A DNA stretch of 64,000 nucleotides from Planctomycetota bacterium (GCA_021413865.1 JAIOPN010000064.1:62001-126000); one strand, 5' to 3'. Counted from the first letter of the stretch, positions 51,970-61,826 are shown. The notes: generated from the letters alone by a model not told the origin. A program made the numbers and translations.

Positions 51970-53022
51970 TCAGGACCGGCTGCGGCGTCGGGCCATCACG
52001 AGCAGGCTGCCCAAGCCGATGAGCCCAAGGCTCGCGGGTTCGGGGATCTGCGTCGTGTAGTTGCTGCCGTAGTTGTAGTCGAGGAAAGTGAGTGTGCCCT
52101 TGAATTGACGGCCACCCAGGTCCACGTGGTTGATCGCAAAGGCGTTGCCGAAACCCGACTGGTTGAACCAGTCGTTGGACCATGTCGGATATGTGGTGCC
52201 GTTTACGGTCCATGTGAACTCGATCTTGCCGTTGGCGAGCCTGCCGACCTTGACCTCAACTGTTGACCCGTCAACGCGCGCCACGCGGTTGATGATGCCC
52301 AGGGTCGAAGTATTGAGGGTCGCGGTCTGGTTGCCGCCGGTGGTCGCGAAGTTAGGGGTGCCCGCGCCGTAGTCGTGATGGAGCGAGCTGAAAAGACCGT
52401 TGTCAGCGCTGGCGTCGGTGACGGGTTCAAGGCCAAACCCGTGATACTGCGTATTCCAAGGGGCGGTCGTGATGGCGCCGTTGTTTGCCAACTTCCACGG
52501 GTTGACCTCAACAGGGTAACCCGAGCCCGCATTGATCTGGTTCTTCGCGGTGTTGCCCAGCCCGGTGCTGTCGTCGGCATTGAGATACATCATGAACTGA
52601 GGCCAAGAGCCATCCGAGTTCTTCCTGTCGATGTATTTGAACGAAAACCAGGGGGTGCCGGTGGTGTTCATGGCGGTGAACTCCGCCGTGGCGGCTGCCT
52701 GGGCGCCGACGCCCACGATATTTTGCCAGCCGGAGAAGATGCCGCCGTTGGGGTAATTGCTGTACATCGCTGTCCCGCCGCTGCCGGAGGTGACCTCGAT
52801 ACGCTCGTTAACGCCCGGGGTACCAAAGATGGCGTTGGTTGCGCCGCCGCCGGAGGCGCTATCACGGAAGATCAGCGTCTTGCCGCTGGCAGGGGACCAC
52901 GCACCTTGGGTAAATGCAGCCGCATTGACCGCCGAAGCCGTACAAAGCCCCGCCACGACGACAACGCTGGCCACCAAGCCTCGTGTACTGAACCGACGAT
53001 CGCAGATACGCGTAAATGACAT
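51970..53022 (-). CDS. PEP-CTERM sorted exported protein
   Basis: A 350-residue protein with a signal peptide (LVASVVVVAGLCTASAVNAAA), a Gly/Ser/Asn-rich beta-type mature part (GGIFSGWQNIVGVGAQAAATAEFTAM, FSFKYIDRKNSDGSWPQF) and the PEP-CTERM tail IPEPASLGLIGLGSLLVMARRRSRS. Function is unknown; it is presumably a cell-surface or matrix protein handled by an exosortase. Start is the ATG at 53022, with AAGGAG before it. Followed by a hairpin and preceded by the GTAACATA motif. Confidence 0.88.
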   Translation of the reverse strand: MSFTRICDRRFSTRGLVASVVVVAGLCTASAVNAAAFTQGAWSPASGKTLIFRDSASGGGATNAIFGTPGVNERIEVTSGSGGTAMYSNYPNGGIFSGWQNIVGVGAQAAATAEFTAMNTTGTPWFSFKYIDRKNSDGSWPQFMMYLNADDSTGLGNTAKNQINAGSGYPVEVNPWKLANNGAITTAPWNTQYHGFGLEPVTDASADNGLFSSLHHDYGAGTPNFATTGGNQTATLNTSTLGIINRVARVDGSTVEVKVGRLANGKIEFTWTVNGTTYPTWSNDWFNQSGFGNAFAINHVDLGGRQFKGTLTFLDYNYGSNYTTQIPEPASLGLIGLGSLLVMARRRSRS

Positions 53023-53657
53023 GAATGTTTCTCCTTAGTATTAGTAGTGGGCGTCAAACAGCCGCCCAGACGTGATGAAGGTACCAAACCAATATGTTAC
53101 GACGCAGGAAGTGCTCGAAGTCGCCATGCCCCAAGCTGTTGTTCGCTGGGACACCAACACCTAGTAACACAAACCGCCCAAGGCGCACGACTCTGATTTC
53201 GATCTATCGCGTGAACTGCCCTCCTTCTCCCTTGTTCCAGTGTGACTTAGAAATACCGCAATTCGATTGCCTCTGCCACCAACGAACGCCCGCCAGTCAT
53301 CCCACAGAAGCCCGCCGGGGTTCACCCCCGTTTACAGCTTTCGCACAGAAAGTGTGCTCGCAACGGGCCCTCAAAGCCATAGGTGTATCTGTGATAAACA
53401 TTTCTTTTTCTGCGATTCTCGCTAGGATATGTTCCGCCGTCTATCGCGAGCAACACGCGTCCCAGAGTCCCGGCTTGTGCGGTATTGCCGCTGATTTGCA
53501 GAGCAATATTCCGCCAAGAAAATTATAATGAATAGTAGTGTAACACCGAAGCGTATCCCATGGCAAGGAAAATTCATCCCCCCGGTAACTTCCGTGTACA
53601 AACTGGTTTTTTGAACCTGCCCGCGCATGAGCATTATTGTTTTGTGTGTCCAGTTTT
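53023..53657. other. 635-base intergenic space, AT-richer
   Basis: Between the divergent PEP-CTERM and AraC genes. A reading of 144 residues (53094-53528) has no plausible protein features. The only item I can point to is the GTAACATA motif near the left end. Promoters for both genes should lie here. Base composition is lower in GC than the neighbours. Confidence 0.6.
53085..53100 (-). promoter_or_regulatory. Shared upstream motif GTAACATA, site 2
   Basis: On the minus strand this reads GTAACATATTGGTTTG, 62 bases before the ATG of the PEP-CTERM gene at 51970. It agrees at 14 of 16 positions with the site at 51820-51835. The similar placement ahead of two PEP-CTERM genes suggests common control. 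Confidence 0.5.
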
Positions 53658-54539
53658 ATGAACCAACCAAGCTCCCGCAAAATCTATGAAGGCTCCCGGG
53701 TCATCGAATGGCCGTCCAAGGACACGCCCCGCGGCCAACTCATGGCGGGGCACAAAACCAACAGCCCCGATTACGAATACCGCGCGCCCCAGGGGGTGCC
53801 CTACTGGGACCTGATCTACCTCTCCGATGGCGCTGTGCACCTGCGCGCCAACGGCGCGCAGCACCGCTTCAATGCCCCCTGCCTCCTGCTGATCAAACCG
53901 GATACGCCTTACGAAATGTCCGGGGCGATCGCAGACGAGCCCTGGTCCGAGTACTGGGCGGTGTTCTCTGCGCGGCGGCACTGGCACGGGCTGCTGGAGT
54001 GGCCCGCGATCCTGCCGGGCATCATGGCGCTTCGGCTCGGCGACCCTAAACCCAAACGCCGTATCAAGACCGCATTTGCACAGGCCGTCAGGCTGCAACA
54101 CTGCAAGCTCGGCGCGGCCGTTCACCCCTACCGCGAGGACTTCGCCATGAACGCCCTCGAACGGGTGTTGCTCCTGACCAGCTGCGTCAACCCCGACGTT
54201 AAACGCCCCGCCATCGATTCACGCATCCAACAGGCGGTTCAATACCTGAACGACCACCTCGCCGATCCGATCAGTGTGGAGGGCGTGGCCAAGGCCGTCC
54301 ACCTCTCGCCCTCCCACCTGGCGCACCTGTTCCGCCAGGAAATCCGCGAATCGCTCAAACGCTACCTGGAGCGGCGGCGCATCGAGCGCAGCCGTGAACT
54401 TTTGCTGCAGACGGACGCCCCCATCAACCAGGTCGCCAAGGAAGTCGGCTTCGACAACCCCCTTCATTTTTCGACCCGGTTCCGCAGGTACTCCGGCCAG
54501 TCGCCGCGCGACTACCGGCTGCACAACAAAGCCGATTGA
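53658..54539 (+). CDS. AraC-family transcriptional regulator
   Basis: A 293-residue regulator. The N-terminal part has a cupin-like ligand-binding pattern (VPYWDLIYLSDGAVHLRANGAQHRF, APCLLLIKPDTPYEM). The C-terminal pair of helix-turn-helix motifs is at about 190-290 (ISVEGVAKAVHLSPSHLAHLFRQEI, INQVAKEVGFDNPLHFSTRFRRYSG). Such proteins often respond to sugars, and the large secreted protein gene immediately downstream is a reasonable target. Start is the ATG at 53658; the reading from 53637 is less likely. Own promoter is in the 635-base space before it. Confidence 0.92.
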   Translation: MNQPSSRKIYEGSRVIEWPSKDTPRGQLMAGHKTNSPDYEYRAPQGVPYWDLIYLSDGAVHLRANGAQHRFNAPCLLLIKPDTPYEMSGAIADEPWSEYWAVFSARRHWHGLLEWPAILPGIMALRLGDPKPKRRIKTAFAQAVRLQHCKLGAAVHPYREDFAMNALERVLLLTSCVNPDVKRPAIDSRIQQAVQYLNDHLADPISVEGVAKAVHLSPSHLAHLFRQEIRESLKRYLERRRIERSRELLLQTDAPINQVAKEVGFDNPLHFSTRFRRYSGQSPRDYRLHNKAD

Positions 54540-54662
54540 TAAAAGCCCTTCCGACGCGCGAGACCCGCAGCATAATTGCGGTACGAATCTGCCCTACGCG
54601 ACGCTGTACCCGATAGAGTGTGTCGGCTCTGTTACATCGTTTCAGTCATCCAGGAGTCAGGC

Positions 54663-57600
54663 ATGATGGCGTTCTTCAATCGGCGGGCCGTGGCGTTGGG
54701 TGTCGGCGTGGCGATGCTGGCGGGTGTCGCGTTCGCGCAGACGCCCGGCCGTGACGCGGGCTGGACCGGGAACGTCGCCAAAAACCCCGGGTTCGAGGAA
54801 GACTCCGTCAACATCCACGGCGAGGGCCACGTGCTCTCCTTCAAGGGTGACTGGTACTACAACCAGAAAGACCTCGTCCCCGACTACTGGGCGTTCACCG
54901 GGCCTTACTCGTGGGAATCAACCGGGGCACACTCGGGCGAGCACTATCTGAAGCTGGCCCCCGGCGGGTTCGTTGTGCAGAACTACCCCGGCGCGAGCTA
55001 TGAGGACGAGGGCGGCGCGTGGGGTGCCGCCCCGGCGCTGCCGATCAACGGCTACGCCCCGGCCAAGTGCAAGCGCGCCTGGCGCGCCTCCGTCTGGGTG
55101 CGCAACGGCGCGGGGTCGATCAAACTGGGCACGGCGACCGCGACCGCGGCCGCGTCCCCGCAGTGGACGCTCCTCTCCGTGGAACTCCCGGCGGACAAGG
55201 TCGGAGACGGCCTCGACATGGCCGTGACGCTCACCGGCCCCGCCGAGTTCGACGACCTGATCGTGCAGGAACAAAAACCCGCCGACGCCAACCTCATGCC
55301 CAACGCCGGCTTCGAGGAGTCCGACAAGGACGGCCACCCCACCGGCTGGTCCACCCAGCGCAAGTACCGCGCCATCGGCCCAACCTACTACGTCTGGACC
55401 GACTGGAACCACTGCTTCCGTGACAACCGCGGCGAGGTGCGCGTCGATCCGCTCATCTCCTTTGCCGGCAAACAATCGCTCCGCTTCGACGTCTATCCCG
55501 GCGACGAGAAGTTCGTCGAGAGCGACCTCATCCCCCTCAAACAGACCACGCCCGGCATGGTCGAGGTCGGCGTCTGGGTCCGCGGCGACCGCTCACGCAT
55601 CTTCGACATCCGCCTGGTGGACAACGAGGGCGCGCCGATGCTCGGCGTGTACCCCATCTCGCCCGAGAACTACGACGGCGGGTCCGCGGTGTACGGCAGC
55701 GGGACGTTCAACTGGCGATACATCCGCAAGTTCTTCGCCGTCCCGCTCAACACCAACCCGGTCAAGGCCTTCCGCGTCCGCCTCTGCGCCCGCGGCTTCA
55801 ACGGCCACACACTCGACGACGCCGGCACCCGCAGCTACGCCTGTCAGACCTCCACCGTCTGGTGGGACAACCTGACCGTCACCGAGCGCGGCGTGACCGC
55901 CGCCGAGCTGCAGGCTCGCGGCGCGAAGGTCCTGCCCGCCCCCGCCCTGGATCAGGATGGCCCCGTCGCCGATGCCGAGCTCGACCTGGGAGACCGGCTG
56001 TACGGCACCAACACGCTCGCCCTCAACTTCACCTCACCCAAAGACGCCACGTACCAGGTCCGCCTCTCGACCACGCTGCACGGCAGCCAGCCCGTCGTCA
56101 CCGAATCCGAGAAGGCCAAGGGAGGCAAGGGGACACGCGTCGCCCTGAAGGTGAACTACGAGGTCGCCCAGCTTGTCGGCGACGTGATGGACCAGGGCAA
56201 GCTCCGCGTCGAGTTGCTCCGCGACGGCAAGCCCGTTGCCGACACCACCTACGCATTCAACACCTGGCCCGTCGTGATCGATTTCGACGTATCGCGCAGC
56301 TACAACCTGCCCGCCGAAAACCCGGTCACCACCTCGCTGAACCTCGGCGTCGCCTCCGGCACGCTCGCCAAGGTCGCCAAGCTCGAACTCTTCCTCGCCG
56401 ACGCGCGCGACACCTCCAAGATCATCCAACCCGTCACCACCTACACCGACCTGAAACAGGCTTACACCCAGACGCTGGCGGGCATCGCCAACAACACTTT
56501 TCCCGACAAGGAGTTCAACCTCCCCACCCCGGCGACCAGCGTGGACCGGACCAATCTCATCATGCTCAAGCTCGACCTGAGCAAGCTCAAGGTGTGGCCG
56601 CACGACTACCCGGTGCGTGACACCGTCCTCGTCGCACGCGGGCTGGACTCCTCGGGCAAGGTGCTCTTCGAGGACCGGAGCGATCCCTTCGGCCGCATGG
56701 AGCAGACGCCGAAGCAGGAGCCCATCAAGAGCGTTGTGGTGCGCGAGGACGGCGCGATCCTCATCAACGACCAGCCCCGCTTCCTCTTCGGCGCTTCCCA
56801 CCAGAACAACCGCACCAAGCACGAGGCCCCGCTCCAGCAGCAACTGGGCATCATGGGCTTCCGCCTGGAGCACGGCATGAAGATGGACGACAAGGCCAAA
56901 CTCTACGACGACTTCGGCCTCTACGTCATCCAGGCCAAGCCCGCCAGCGGCCAGGCCAGCGTCACAGCCATCGTCAACCTGACCGACGCGGAGAAAACCG
57001 AACTGACCGCCTTCACCGCAAAGGGTGGCACCAAGAACATCGTTTCCTTCAACACCGGCGGCTGGGAAGGCACGATCGACTTCCACAACCCCGCCGAGCT
57101 CGCCATGCACCTGGCGACCAACGACTTCGTCGCCAAGACCACCAAGCGCCCCATCGCCATCAGCACCAGCGGCGCATACAACGCCTGGTGGCTGGCCGAC
57201 TGCAAGTATTACGACATCGACCACGCCGAGACCGAGATGTGGGGCCCGATGGACTTCAACGTCATCTTCACGCCCTACATGAAGCGCGAGAAAAAGACGC
57301 CCACCGCGTGGGTCTGCCTCCCGCAGCTCTACGACAACACACCCTACGAGCGCTACCGCTTCGAGACCTATGAGAACATCCTCCGCGGCTCGGCGGGCAT
57401 CGAGATGATCCAGGGCATCGGCGACCCGACCTTCAACCGCGGCCTCGCCGGCGAACTCCGTTACCTGGAGAAGCCGCTGAGCAGCCTCGACAAGGCCCCC
57501 GCCGCCAGCGTCGAGCCCAACCTCTCTCACAAGGTCACCCAGTACAAGGGCAAGACCTACATCCTCGCCACCAACGCAGGCCCGATCCAGATCGGCAACT

Positions 57601-58538
57601 GGAAGTGGGACACGACCACCAAGCAGAGCGGCGCCGCCAGCCACGAGGGCGACACCGTCAACCAGCTCTGGTTCCGCCCCGCGGGCATCCGCATCCACGG
57701 CTTCCGAGGCCTGCCCAACCCCGAGTTGATCCAGAAGGGGGACAAGATCGTGCAGTACGTCTGGCTTGATCCGAAGGAAACGCCGGATTGGGTGATGGTC
57801 GCCGTGCGTGGCGACGGGCGGTTCACCCACAACGCCGTGCTGGGCAAGTTCGACTTCGAGAAATTCAAGGCGGACTACGGCAACATCGCGATGTTCTCCG
57901 AGCTGGAGCACTCGGTGTGGCACGCGATCAACTGGGTCTTCGACCAGCCGACCTACGAGCTCTCCGTGAAATACATGGGGCAGAAGTGGGCGGACAACAT
58001 GAAGAAGTCCGCCGATCAGTACCGCACCGTGGTGGACAAAGAGATCTACCAGGCCGGCGACTTCCGCAAGGCCGGCGACAAACCCGCGGCGGGCCAGTGG
58101 GTCCGCATCGAGATGGACGCCGAGAAATACGGCCTCGTCGGCGCGCTCGTGGACGGCTTCGCCTACATGACGCAAAACGGTCGGGCGCTCTGGGACTACT
58201 CCACGCTCGAGCGCGGCGGCCAGGTCGTCCGCGTTTTCTGCGAGGACACCGTCGGCATCGACCGCGCCCTGCTCAAGAGCGTCCGCTTCAACGTCGCGGG
58301 CCTCAAGAAGGGCACGAAGATCAGGTCGCTCTTCGACGAGCGTGAGATCACCGCCGAGGAGGGCTACTTCACCGACAACATGGAGGGCGTGGACACCTAC
58401 GGCTTCGAGGGCTCGGCCGTCGAGGGCGACATGCTCGGCTTCGTGAAGGACCCCAACCGCGAACTGCCCCGCATGATGCCCTCGGGCTACGGCTACAAAT
58501 ACGGCCCGACCTCCGTGCGCATCTACGAGTTCAAATAG
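54663..58538 (+). CDS. Large secreted carbohydrate-active-like protein
   Basis: A 1291-residue exported protein. A signal peptide (ALGVGVAMLAGVAFAQT) precedes at least two carbohydrate-binding-like jelly rolls, each with the NPGFEE/NAGFEE start (about 40-200 and 215-420). A beta-sandwich linker region follows. A glycosidase-like barrel starts at VREDGAILINDQPRFLFGASH (about 690-705) and includes YDDFGLYVIQAKPASG and AWWLADCKYYDIDHAETEMWGPMDF. The C-terminus is another sandwich. Probable acidic catalytic residues cannot be assigned. Start is the ATG at 54663, with AGGAG. Its end overlaps the convergent SGNH gene by 16 bases. Confidence 0.85.
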   Translation: MMAFFNRRAVALGVGVAMLAGVAFAQTPGRDAGWTGNVAKNPGFEEDSVNIHGEGHVLSFKGDWYYNQKDLVPDYWAFTGPYSWESTGAHSGEHYLKLAPGGFVVQNYPGASYEDEGGAWGAAPALPINGYAPAKCKRAWRASVWVRNGAGSIKLGTATATAAASPQWTLLSVELPADKVGDGLDMAVTLTGPAEFDDLIVQEQKPADANLMPNAGFEESDKDGHPTGWSTQRKYRAIGPTYYVWTDWNHCFRDNRGEVRVDPLISFAGKQSLRFDVYPGDEKFVESDLIPLKQTTPGMVEVGVWVRGDRSRIFDIRLVDNEGAPMLGVYPISPENYDGGSAVYGSGTFNWRYIRKFFAVPLNTNPVKAFRVRLCARGFNGHTLDDAGTRSYACQTSTVWWDNLTVTERGVTAAELQARGAKVLPAPALDQDGPVADAELDLGDRLYGTNTLALNFTSPKDATYQVRLSTTLHGSQPVVTESEKAKGGKGTRVALKVNYEVAQLVGDVMDQGKLRVELLRDGKPVADTTYAFNTWPVVIDFDVSRSYNLPAENPVTTSLNLGVASGTLAKVAKLELFLADARDTSKIIQPVTTYTDLKQAYTQTLAGIANNTFPDKEFNLPTPATSVDRTNLIMLKLDLSKLKVWPHDYPVRDTVLVARGLDSSGKVLFEDRSDPFGRMEQTPKQEPIKSVVVREDGAILINDQPRFLFGASHQNNRTKHEAPLQQQLGIMGFRLEHGMKMDDKAKLYDDFGLYVIQAKPASGQASVTAIVNLTDAEKTELTAFTAKGGTKNIVSFNTGGWEGTIDFHNPAELAMHLATNDFVAKTTKRPIAISTSGAYNAWWLADCKYYDIDHAETEMWGPMDFNVIFTPYMKREKKTPTAWVCLPQLYDNTPYERYRFETYENILRGSAGIEMIQGIGDPTFNRGLAGELRYLEKPLSSLDKAPAASVEPNLSHKVTQYKGKTYILATNAGPIQIGNWKWDTTTKQSGAASHEGDTVNQLWFRPAGIRIHGFRGLPNPELIQKGDKIVQYVWLDPKETPDWVMVAVRGDGRFTHNAVLGKFDFEKFKADYGNIAMFSELEHSVWHAINWVFDQPTYELSVKYMGQKWADNMKKSADQYRTVVDKEIYQAGDFRKAGDKPAAGQWVRIEMDAEKYGLVGALVDGFAYMTQNGRALWDYSTLERGGQVVRVFCEDTVGIDRALLKSVRFNVAGLKKGTKIRSLFDEREITAEEGYFTDNMEGVDTYGFEGSAVEGDMLGFVKDPNRELPRMMPSGYGYKYGPTSVRIYEFK

Positions 58539-59167
58539 GCCGCCACCCGCGCTTCGAGCACGGGCAGCACCGTCTGGGCGATTGCCCGGTTCCCCGCCGC
58601 CGTCATGTGTACGCCGTCGGGCAGAAAGTTCGCCGCCATGTCGGCCCGCAGCGGCGGGTCGATGTCCGCCAGCGCCAACTTGTGCGTCCGCGAGAAGTCG
58701 CGCGCCGCCGCGCGGTACGCCTCGATGTAGCGGTCAGGCCCGCCGGCGGGTTTGTACTTCTCGTGGTCGCGCGTGAACACGTCACGGTCCACCACCGGCG
58801 GGAACGGCAGCACGATCATCTCCGCGCCATTACAAGCATCGAGCCGGGCCTTCATCGCGGCGAGATTGGCCTTGAACTCGTCCAGCGACACGGATCTCGC
58901 AGGCTCGTAAGTCGAATCATTCCCGCCGAACTCGACGAGCACGATCTCCGGTGAATGCGCGAGCACGTCACGCTCCATCCGCGCCAGCCCCTCACGCGAC
59001 GTGTTCCCGCCGACACCCGCGTTGACCACCACTGGTTTCAGTTGAGCGAACCGCTCCGCCAATCGACCCCCCACCAGCGCCGGCCAGCGATCGGCCTCCG
59101 GAACTTCGACGGCCTGCGTGATCGAATCGCCGAACGCCACGATCGTGAAAGGATGATCTTTCGCCAC
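58523..59167 (-). CDS. SGNH/GDSL hydrolase
   Basis: A 214-residue esterase-type enzyme. The nucleophile block is AFGDSITQ (Ser near 15). Gly and Asn blocks follow (NAGVGGNTS and VEFGGNDST), and the His block is LPDGVHMTAAGN. No signal peptide is present, so it acts in the cytoplasm, perhaps removing acetyl groups from imported sugars, a known role for the family. Start is the ATG at 59167. Divergent from the 59268 gene; its 3' end overlaps the secreted protein gene by 16 bases. Confidence 0.9.
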   Translation of the reverse strand: MAKDHPFTIVAFGDSITQAVEVPEADRWPALVGGRLAERFAQLKPVVVNAGVGGNTSREGLARMERDVLAHSPEIVLVEFGGNDSTYEPARSVSLDEFKANLAAMKARLDACNGAEMIVLPFPPVVDRDVFTRDHEKYKPAGGPDRYIEAYRAAARDFSRTHKLALADIDPPLRADMAANFLPDGVHMTAAGNRAIAQTVLPVLEARVAAYLNS

Positions 59168-59267
59168 ACCAATGACTCCATGAGTTGAGGGACAGCATAA
59201 CGCCGGCCCGGATCACATCCGCCGGATTTTTCTTGTATCGTGCCGGTCCATATCCAAGGAGTCCGCG

Positions 59268-60740
59268 ATGGACACCGCCAACGCCACACCCATCGGCAAT
59301 CGCCTCGAACTATTCGTCGATGACGCCCTCATCGACTCGATCGCGGACAAGGCCTCGCTCCGCCTGCACGCGCCGACGATGCGCGAGGCCTCCCTCACCA
59401 TGGACCGCCCGTGGGAAGGGAACATGTGCGGCGGCTACAAAACGTATTTCCGTGACGGCGGCGTTTTCCGCATGTACTACCAGGCTTGGCACGGCGTCCT
59501 CGCCGAGGTGGACGGGAAGATGACCCTCAAAGATGCGCCGATCCGCATCTGCCACGCGGAGAGCGACGACGGCATCCACTGGCGACGACCGTCCCTGGGG
59601 CTGTTCGAGTACGAGGGATCGAAGGACAACAACATCACCTTCATGGGGTTCGGCCCCGAGAAGATCGGCATCCACGGTTTTGCGCCCTTCAAGGATTCCA
59701 ACCCGGCCTGCACGCCCGAGGCACGCTACAAGGCCTTCGGGGCGTCGGACGTCTGGCCTTACAAGCTCTACGCCCTGCAATCACCCGACGGCCTGCGCTG
59801 GTCGCTCCTCCGCGACGAGCCGATCATCACAGTCGGCGCTTTCGACTCGCAGAACCTGGCCTTCTGGGACACGACGCGCGGCGAGTACCGCGCCTACATC
59901 CGCGACTTCAGCGGCGACTGGTTCCGCGGCATCAAGACCTGCACCTCGCCGGATTTCGTCCAATGGACGGAGTCACGCTGGCTCGAATACCCCGGCGCGC
60001 CGGCCGAGCAGCTCTACACCAACCAGGTGATGCCCTACCCGCGTGCGCCACACCTCTTCATCGGTTTCCCCACCCGCTACGTCGAACGGCCTTGGTCCCC
60101 CGCCATCGAGGCGCTGCCGGAACTAGAGCACCGCCGGCTGCGCGCCAGGGCCCACGAGCGCTACGGCGCGGCCGTGACCGACGGGCTGTTCATGGCGAGC
60201 CGCGATGGGCTTAGCTTCAAACGCTGGGACGAGGCGTTCATCCGACCCGGCCTGCGACCGCAGGGAAGCTGGGCCTACGGCGACTGCTACCAGGGCTGGG
60301 GCCTGCTCGAAACCGCGTCGGACATCGCCGGCGCGCCAAGCGAACTCTCCATGTACGCCAGCGAGGGCTACTGGCGCGGCGCAGCCAACACCATCCGGCG
60401 GTACACCCTCCGCACCGATGGCTTTGTTTCACTGCACGCACCGATCGGTGGCGGCGAACTGACCACCAGACCCATGACCTTCACCGGCGACCGCCTGCTG
60501 CTGAACATATCGACTTCCGCCGCCGGCTCAGCACGCGCCGAGTTGCAATCGCCCGACGGCAAACCGATCGAGGGCTTCACGCTCGACGATTGCACCGAGA
60601 TCATCGGCGACGATCTGGCGTTCCCCGTGCGCTGGCGCGGCGGCGGCGTGGGCGCGCTCGAGGGGCGGGCGGTGCGGCTGCGATTCGTGATCCGGGACGC
60701 GGATTTATACAGCTTCCGGTTCGCGGATACGGCCCGCTGA
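59268..60740 (+). CDS. Five-bladed-propeller glycosidase-like protein (GH32/GH43-type)
   Basis: A 490-residue protein without a signal peptide. Repeated strands with Asp and Trp (RLELFVDDALID, GGVFRMYYQAWHG, CHAESDDGIHWRRPSLGLFEYEGSKDNNI, YALQSPDGLRWSLLRDEP, NLAFWDTTRGEYRAYIRDF) suggest the propeller of GH32/GH43-type enzymes. A C-terminal sandwich follows (about 390-490). Which Asp or Glu would be catalytic is not clear, and many planctomycete relatives have no known activity. Start is the ATG at 59268, with AGGAG. Confidence 0.8.
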   Translation: MDTANATPIGNRLELFVDDALIDSIADKASLRLHAPTMREASLTMDRPWEGNMCGGYKTYFRDGGVFRMYYQAWHGVLAEVDGKMTLKDAPIRICHAESDDGIHWRRPSLGLFEYEGSKDNNITFMGFGPEKIGIHGFAPFKDSNPACTPEARYKAFGASDVWPYKLYALQSPDGLRWSLLRDEPIITVGAFDSQNLAFWDTTRGEYRAYIRDFSGDWFRGIKTCTSPDFVQWTESRWLEYPGAPAEQLYTNQVMPYPRAPHLFIGFPTRYVERPWSPAIEALPELEHRRLRARAHERYGAAVTDGLFMASRDGLSFKRWDEAFIRPGLRPQGSWAYGDCYQGWGLLETASDIAGAPSELSMYASEGYWRGAANTIRRYTLRTDGFVSLHAPIGGGELTTRPMTFTGDRLLLNISTSAAGSARAELQSPDGKPIEGFTLDDCTEIIGDDLAFPVRWRGGGVGALEGRAVRLRFVIRDADLYSFRFADTAR

Positions 60741-60752
60741 AGCGGGCGTGCC

Positions 60753-61826
60753 TCACCCCAATTTGCGCAGGCGCAGGATCAATGCCTCGGCCATGCGCAT
60801 AAAACCAAGGTCGCTCGGGTGGACGCCGTCCGCGGTTCCCTCGCCGTCCTCGCCGAGGAACTTTTCCGCTTCAACGAAGTGCAGCCCACGGACGCCCGCG
60901 GCGAGCAACCGGTTCACGACCGCGCGGAACGCATCGTTCTTGACCTTCGGGGAATAAGGCGCGTTGAGCGCCCCCGCCCGCCCGTGCGTCGCGCTCATCA
61001 GTACGATCGGCGTCTTCGGGTGCGCCCGGTGCAGCTCGCGGATGAACGGCTCGGCGTTCTGGTTGATCATGTCCATCGACATGTTGTGAACCGGGTCGAT
61101 CACGAAGACCGACGCCTCCACCCCGGCGAACAATTTCGCGACCGCTAGGTCCATCTGCGCGTTGCCGTCCACCGCGAGGTTGATGAGCGGGCGGTCGAGC
61201 AACCGGCTGATGATGGCGGGGTAGCTCATGCCCGGGCGCGAGGCGCACCCGCCGTGCGTGATTGACGTGCCGTAGAAGCACATGGGCCTGCCGCTGTTTG
61301 GCCAGCGCGGCGGCGGCGTGATCGACGCGCCTATCGGCAGGCCGATGTGAGCGAACTCCAGGCCGCTGTAGAGCGGGAGGTAGAGCATGAACTCGCGCGG
61401 CTCGGGCTTGAGGCCGGAGATGAGCAGCGCGGTGTTGGCGTTCGCCTCGCCCGGCCGCGCGTTGGAGACGAGGCGCCACGGCGCGTTGCTACCGGGCTTG
61501 CCGTCACGCACATAAAGGTCCAGCCCGCACGTGCTGTTGGCGGCCATGTTCATTGACCTGATCGGCGCGCGCAGCGTCCACCGCACCTCGATGCCCGCGG
61601 CGTCAGTGACGAAGCGGGCGTACAGGCCGCTGGTCTTGCAGGCCATGTCCCACACGCCGGGGCGCACCACTTCTTTTGCGCGTGCGGGGAAGCGGTGATA
61701 AAAATGCTCGGTGTCGTCGAAGACGCGCCCCTCCAGGCCGACGTCGCGCAGGTCGTACCAGCGCGTGCCATAGAGGGTCTCCGTGGGTTTGAATTGGGTG
61801 GTTCGGCGGTTCGACTTTTTGGCCAT
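60753..61826 (-). CDS. SGNH hydrolase with N-terminal GxDLY domain
   Basis: A 357-residue esterase-type protein. The N-terminal half contains the GxDLY signature (TCGLDLYVRDG). The second half has an SGNH hydrolase: FYGTSITHGGCAS for the Ser block, LINLAVDGNAQMDLAVA, VFVIDPVHNMSMD, and EGTADGVHPSDLGFMRMA for the Asp-His pair. PF14607/PF14606-type proteins of this order occur in polysaccharide-using bacteria. Start is uncertain: the ATG at 61826 (MAKKSNRR) is preferred, and an ATG at 61865 also exists. Convergent with the 59268 gene. Confidence 0.87.
   Translation of the reverse strand: MAKKSNRRTTQFKPTETLYGTRWYDLRDVGLEGRVFDDTEHFYHRFPARAKEVVRPGVWDMACKTSGLYARFVTDAAGIEVRWTLRAPIRSMNMAANSTCGLDLYVRDGKPGSNAPWRLVSNARPGEANANTALLISGLKPEPREFMLYLPLYSGLEFAHIGLPIGASITPPPRWPNSGRPMCFYGTSITHGGCASRPGMSYPAIISRLLDRPLINLAVDGNAQMDLAVAKLFAGVEASVFVIDPVHNMSMDMINQNAEPFIRELHRAHPKTPIVLMSATHGRAGALNAPYSPKVKNDAFRAVVNRLLAAGVRGLHFVEAEKFLGEDGEGTADGVHPSDLGFMRMAEALILRLRKLG

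Noticed and set aside
53094-53528. 144-codon reading in the 635-base intergenic space
   Set aside because: No ribosome-binding site, composition unlike the neighbours and no domain-like pattern; it begins inside the GTAACATA motif.
56034-58175. Long minus-strand reading (713 codons) opposite the secreted protein gene
   Set aside because: Val/Leu/Asp-rich antisense shadow without family motifs; the sense protein has a signal peptide and domain structure.
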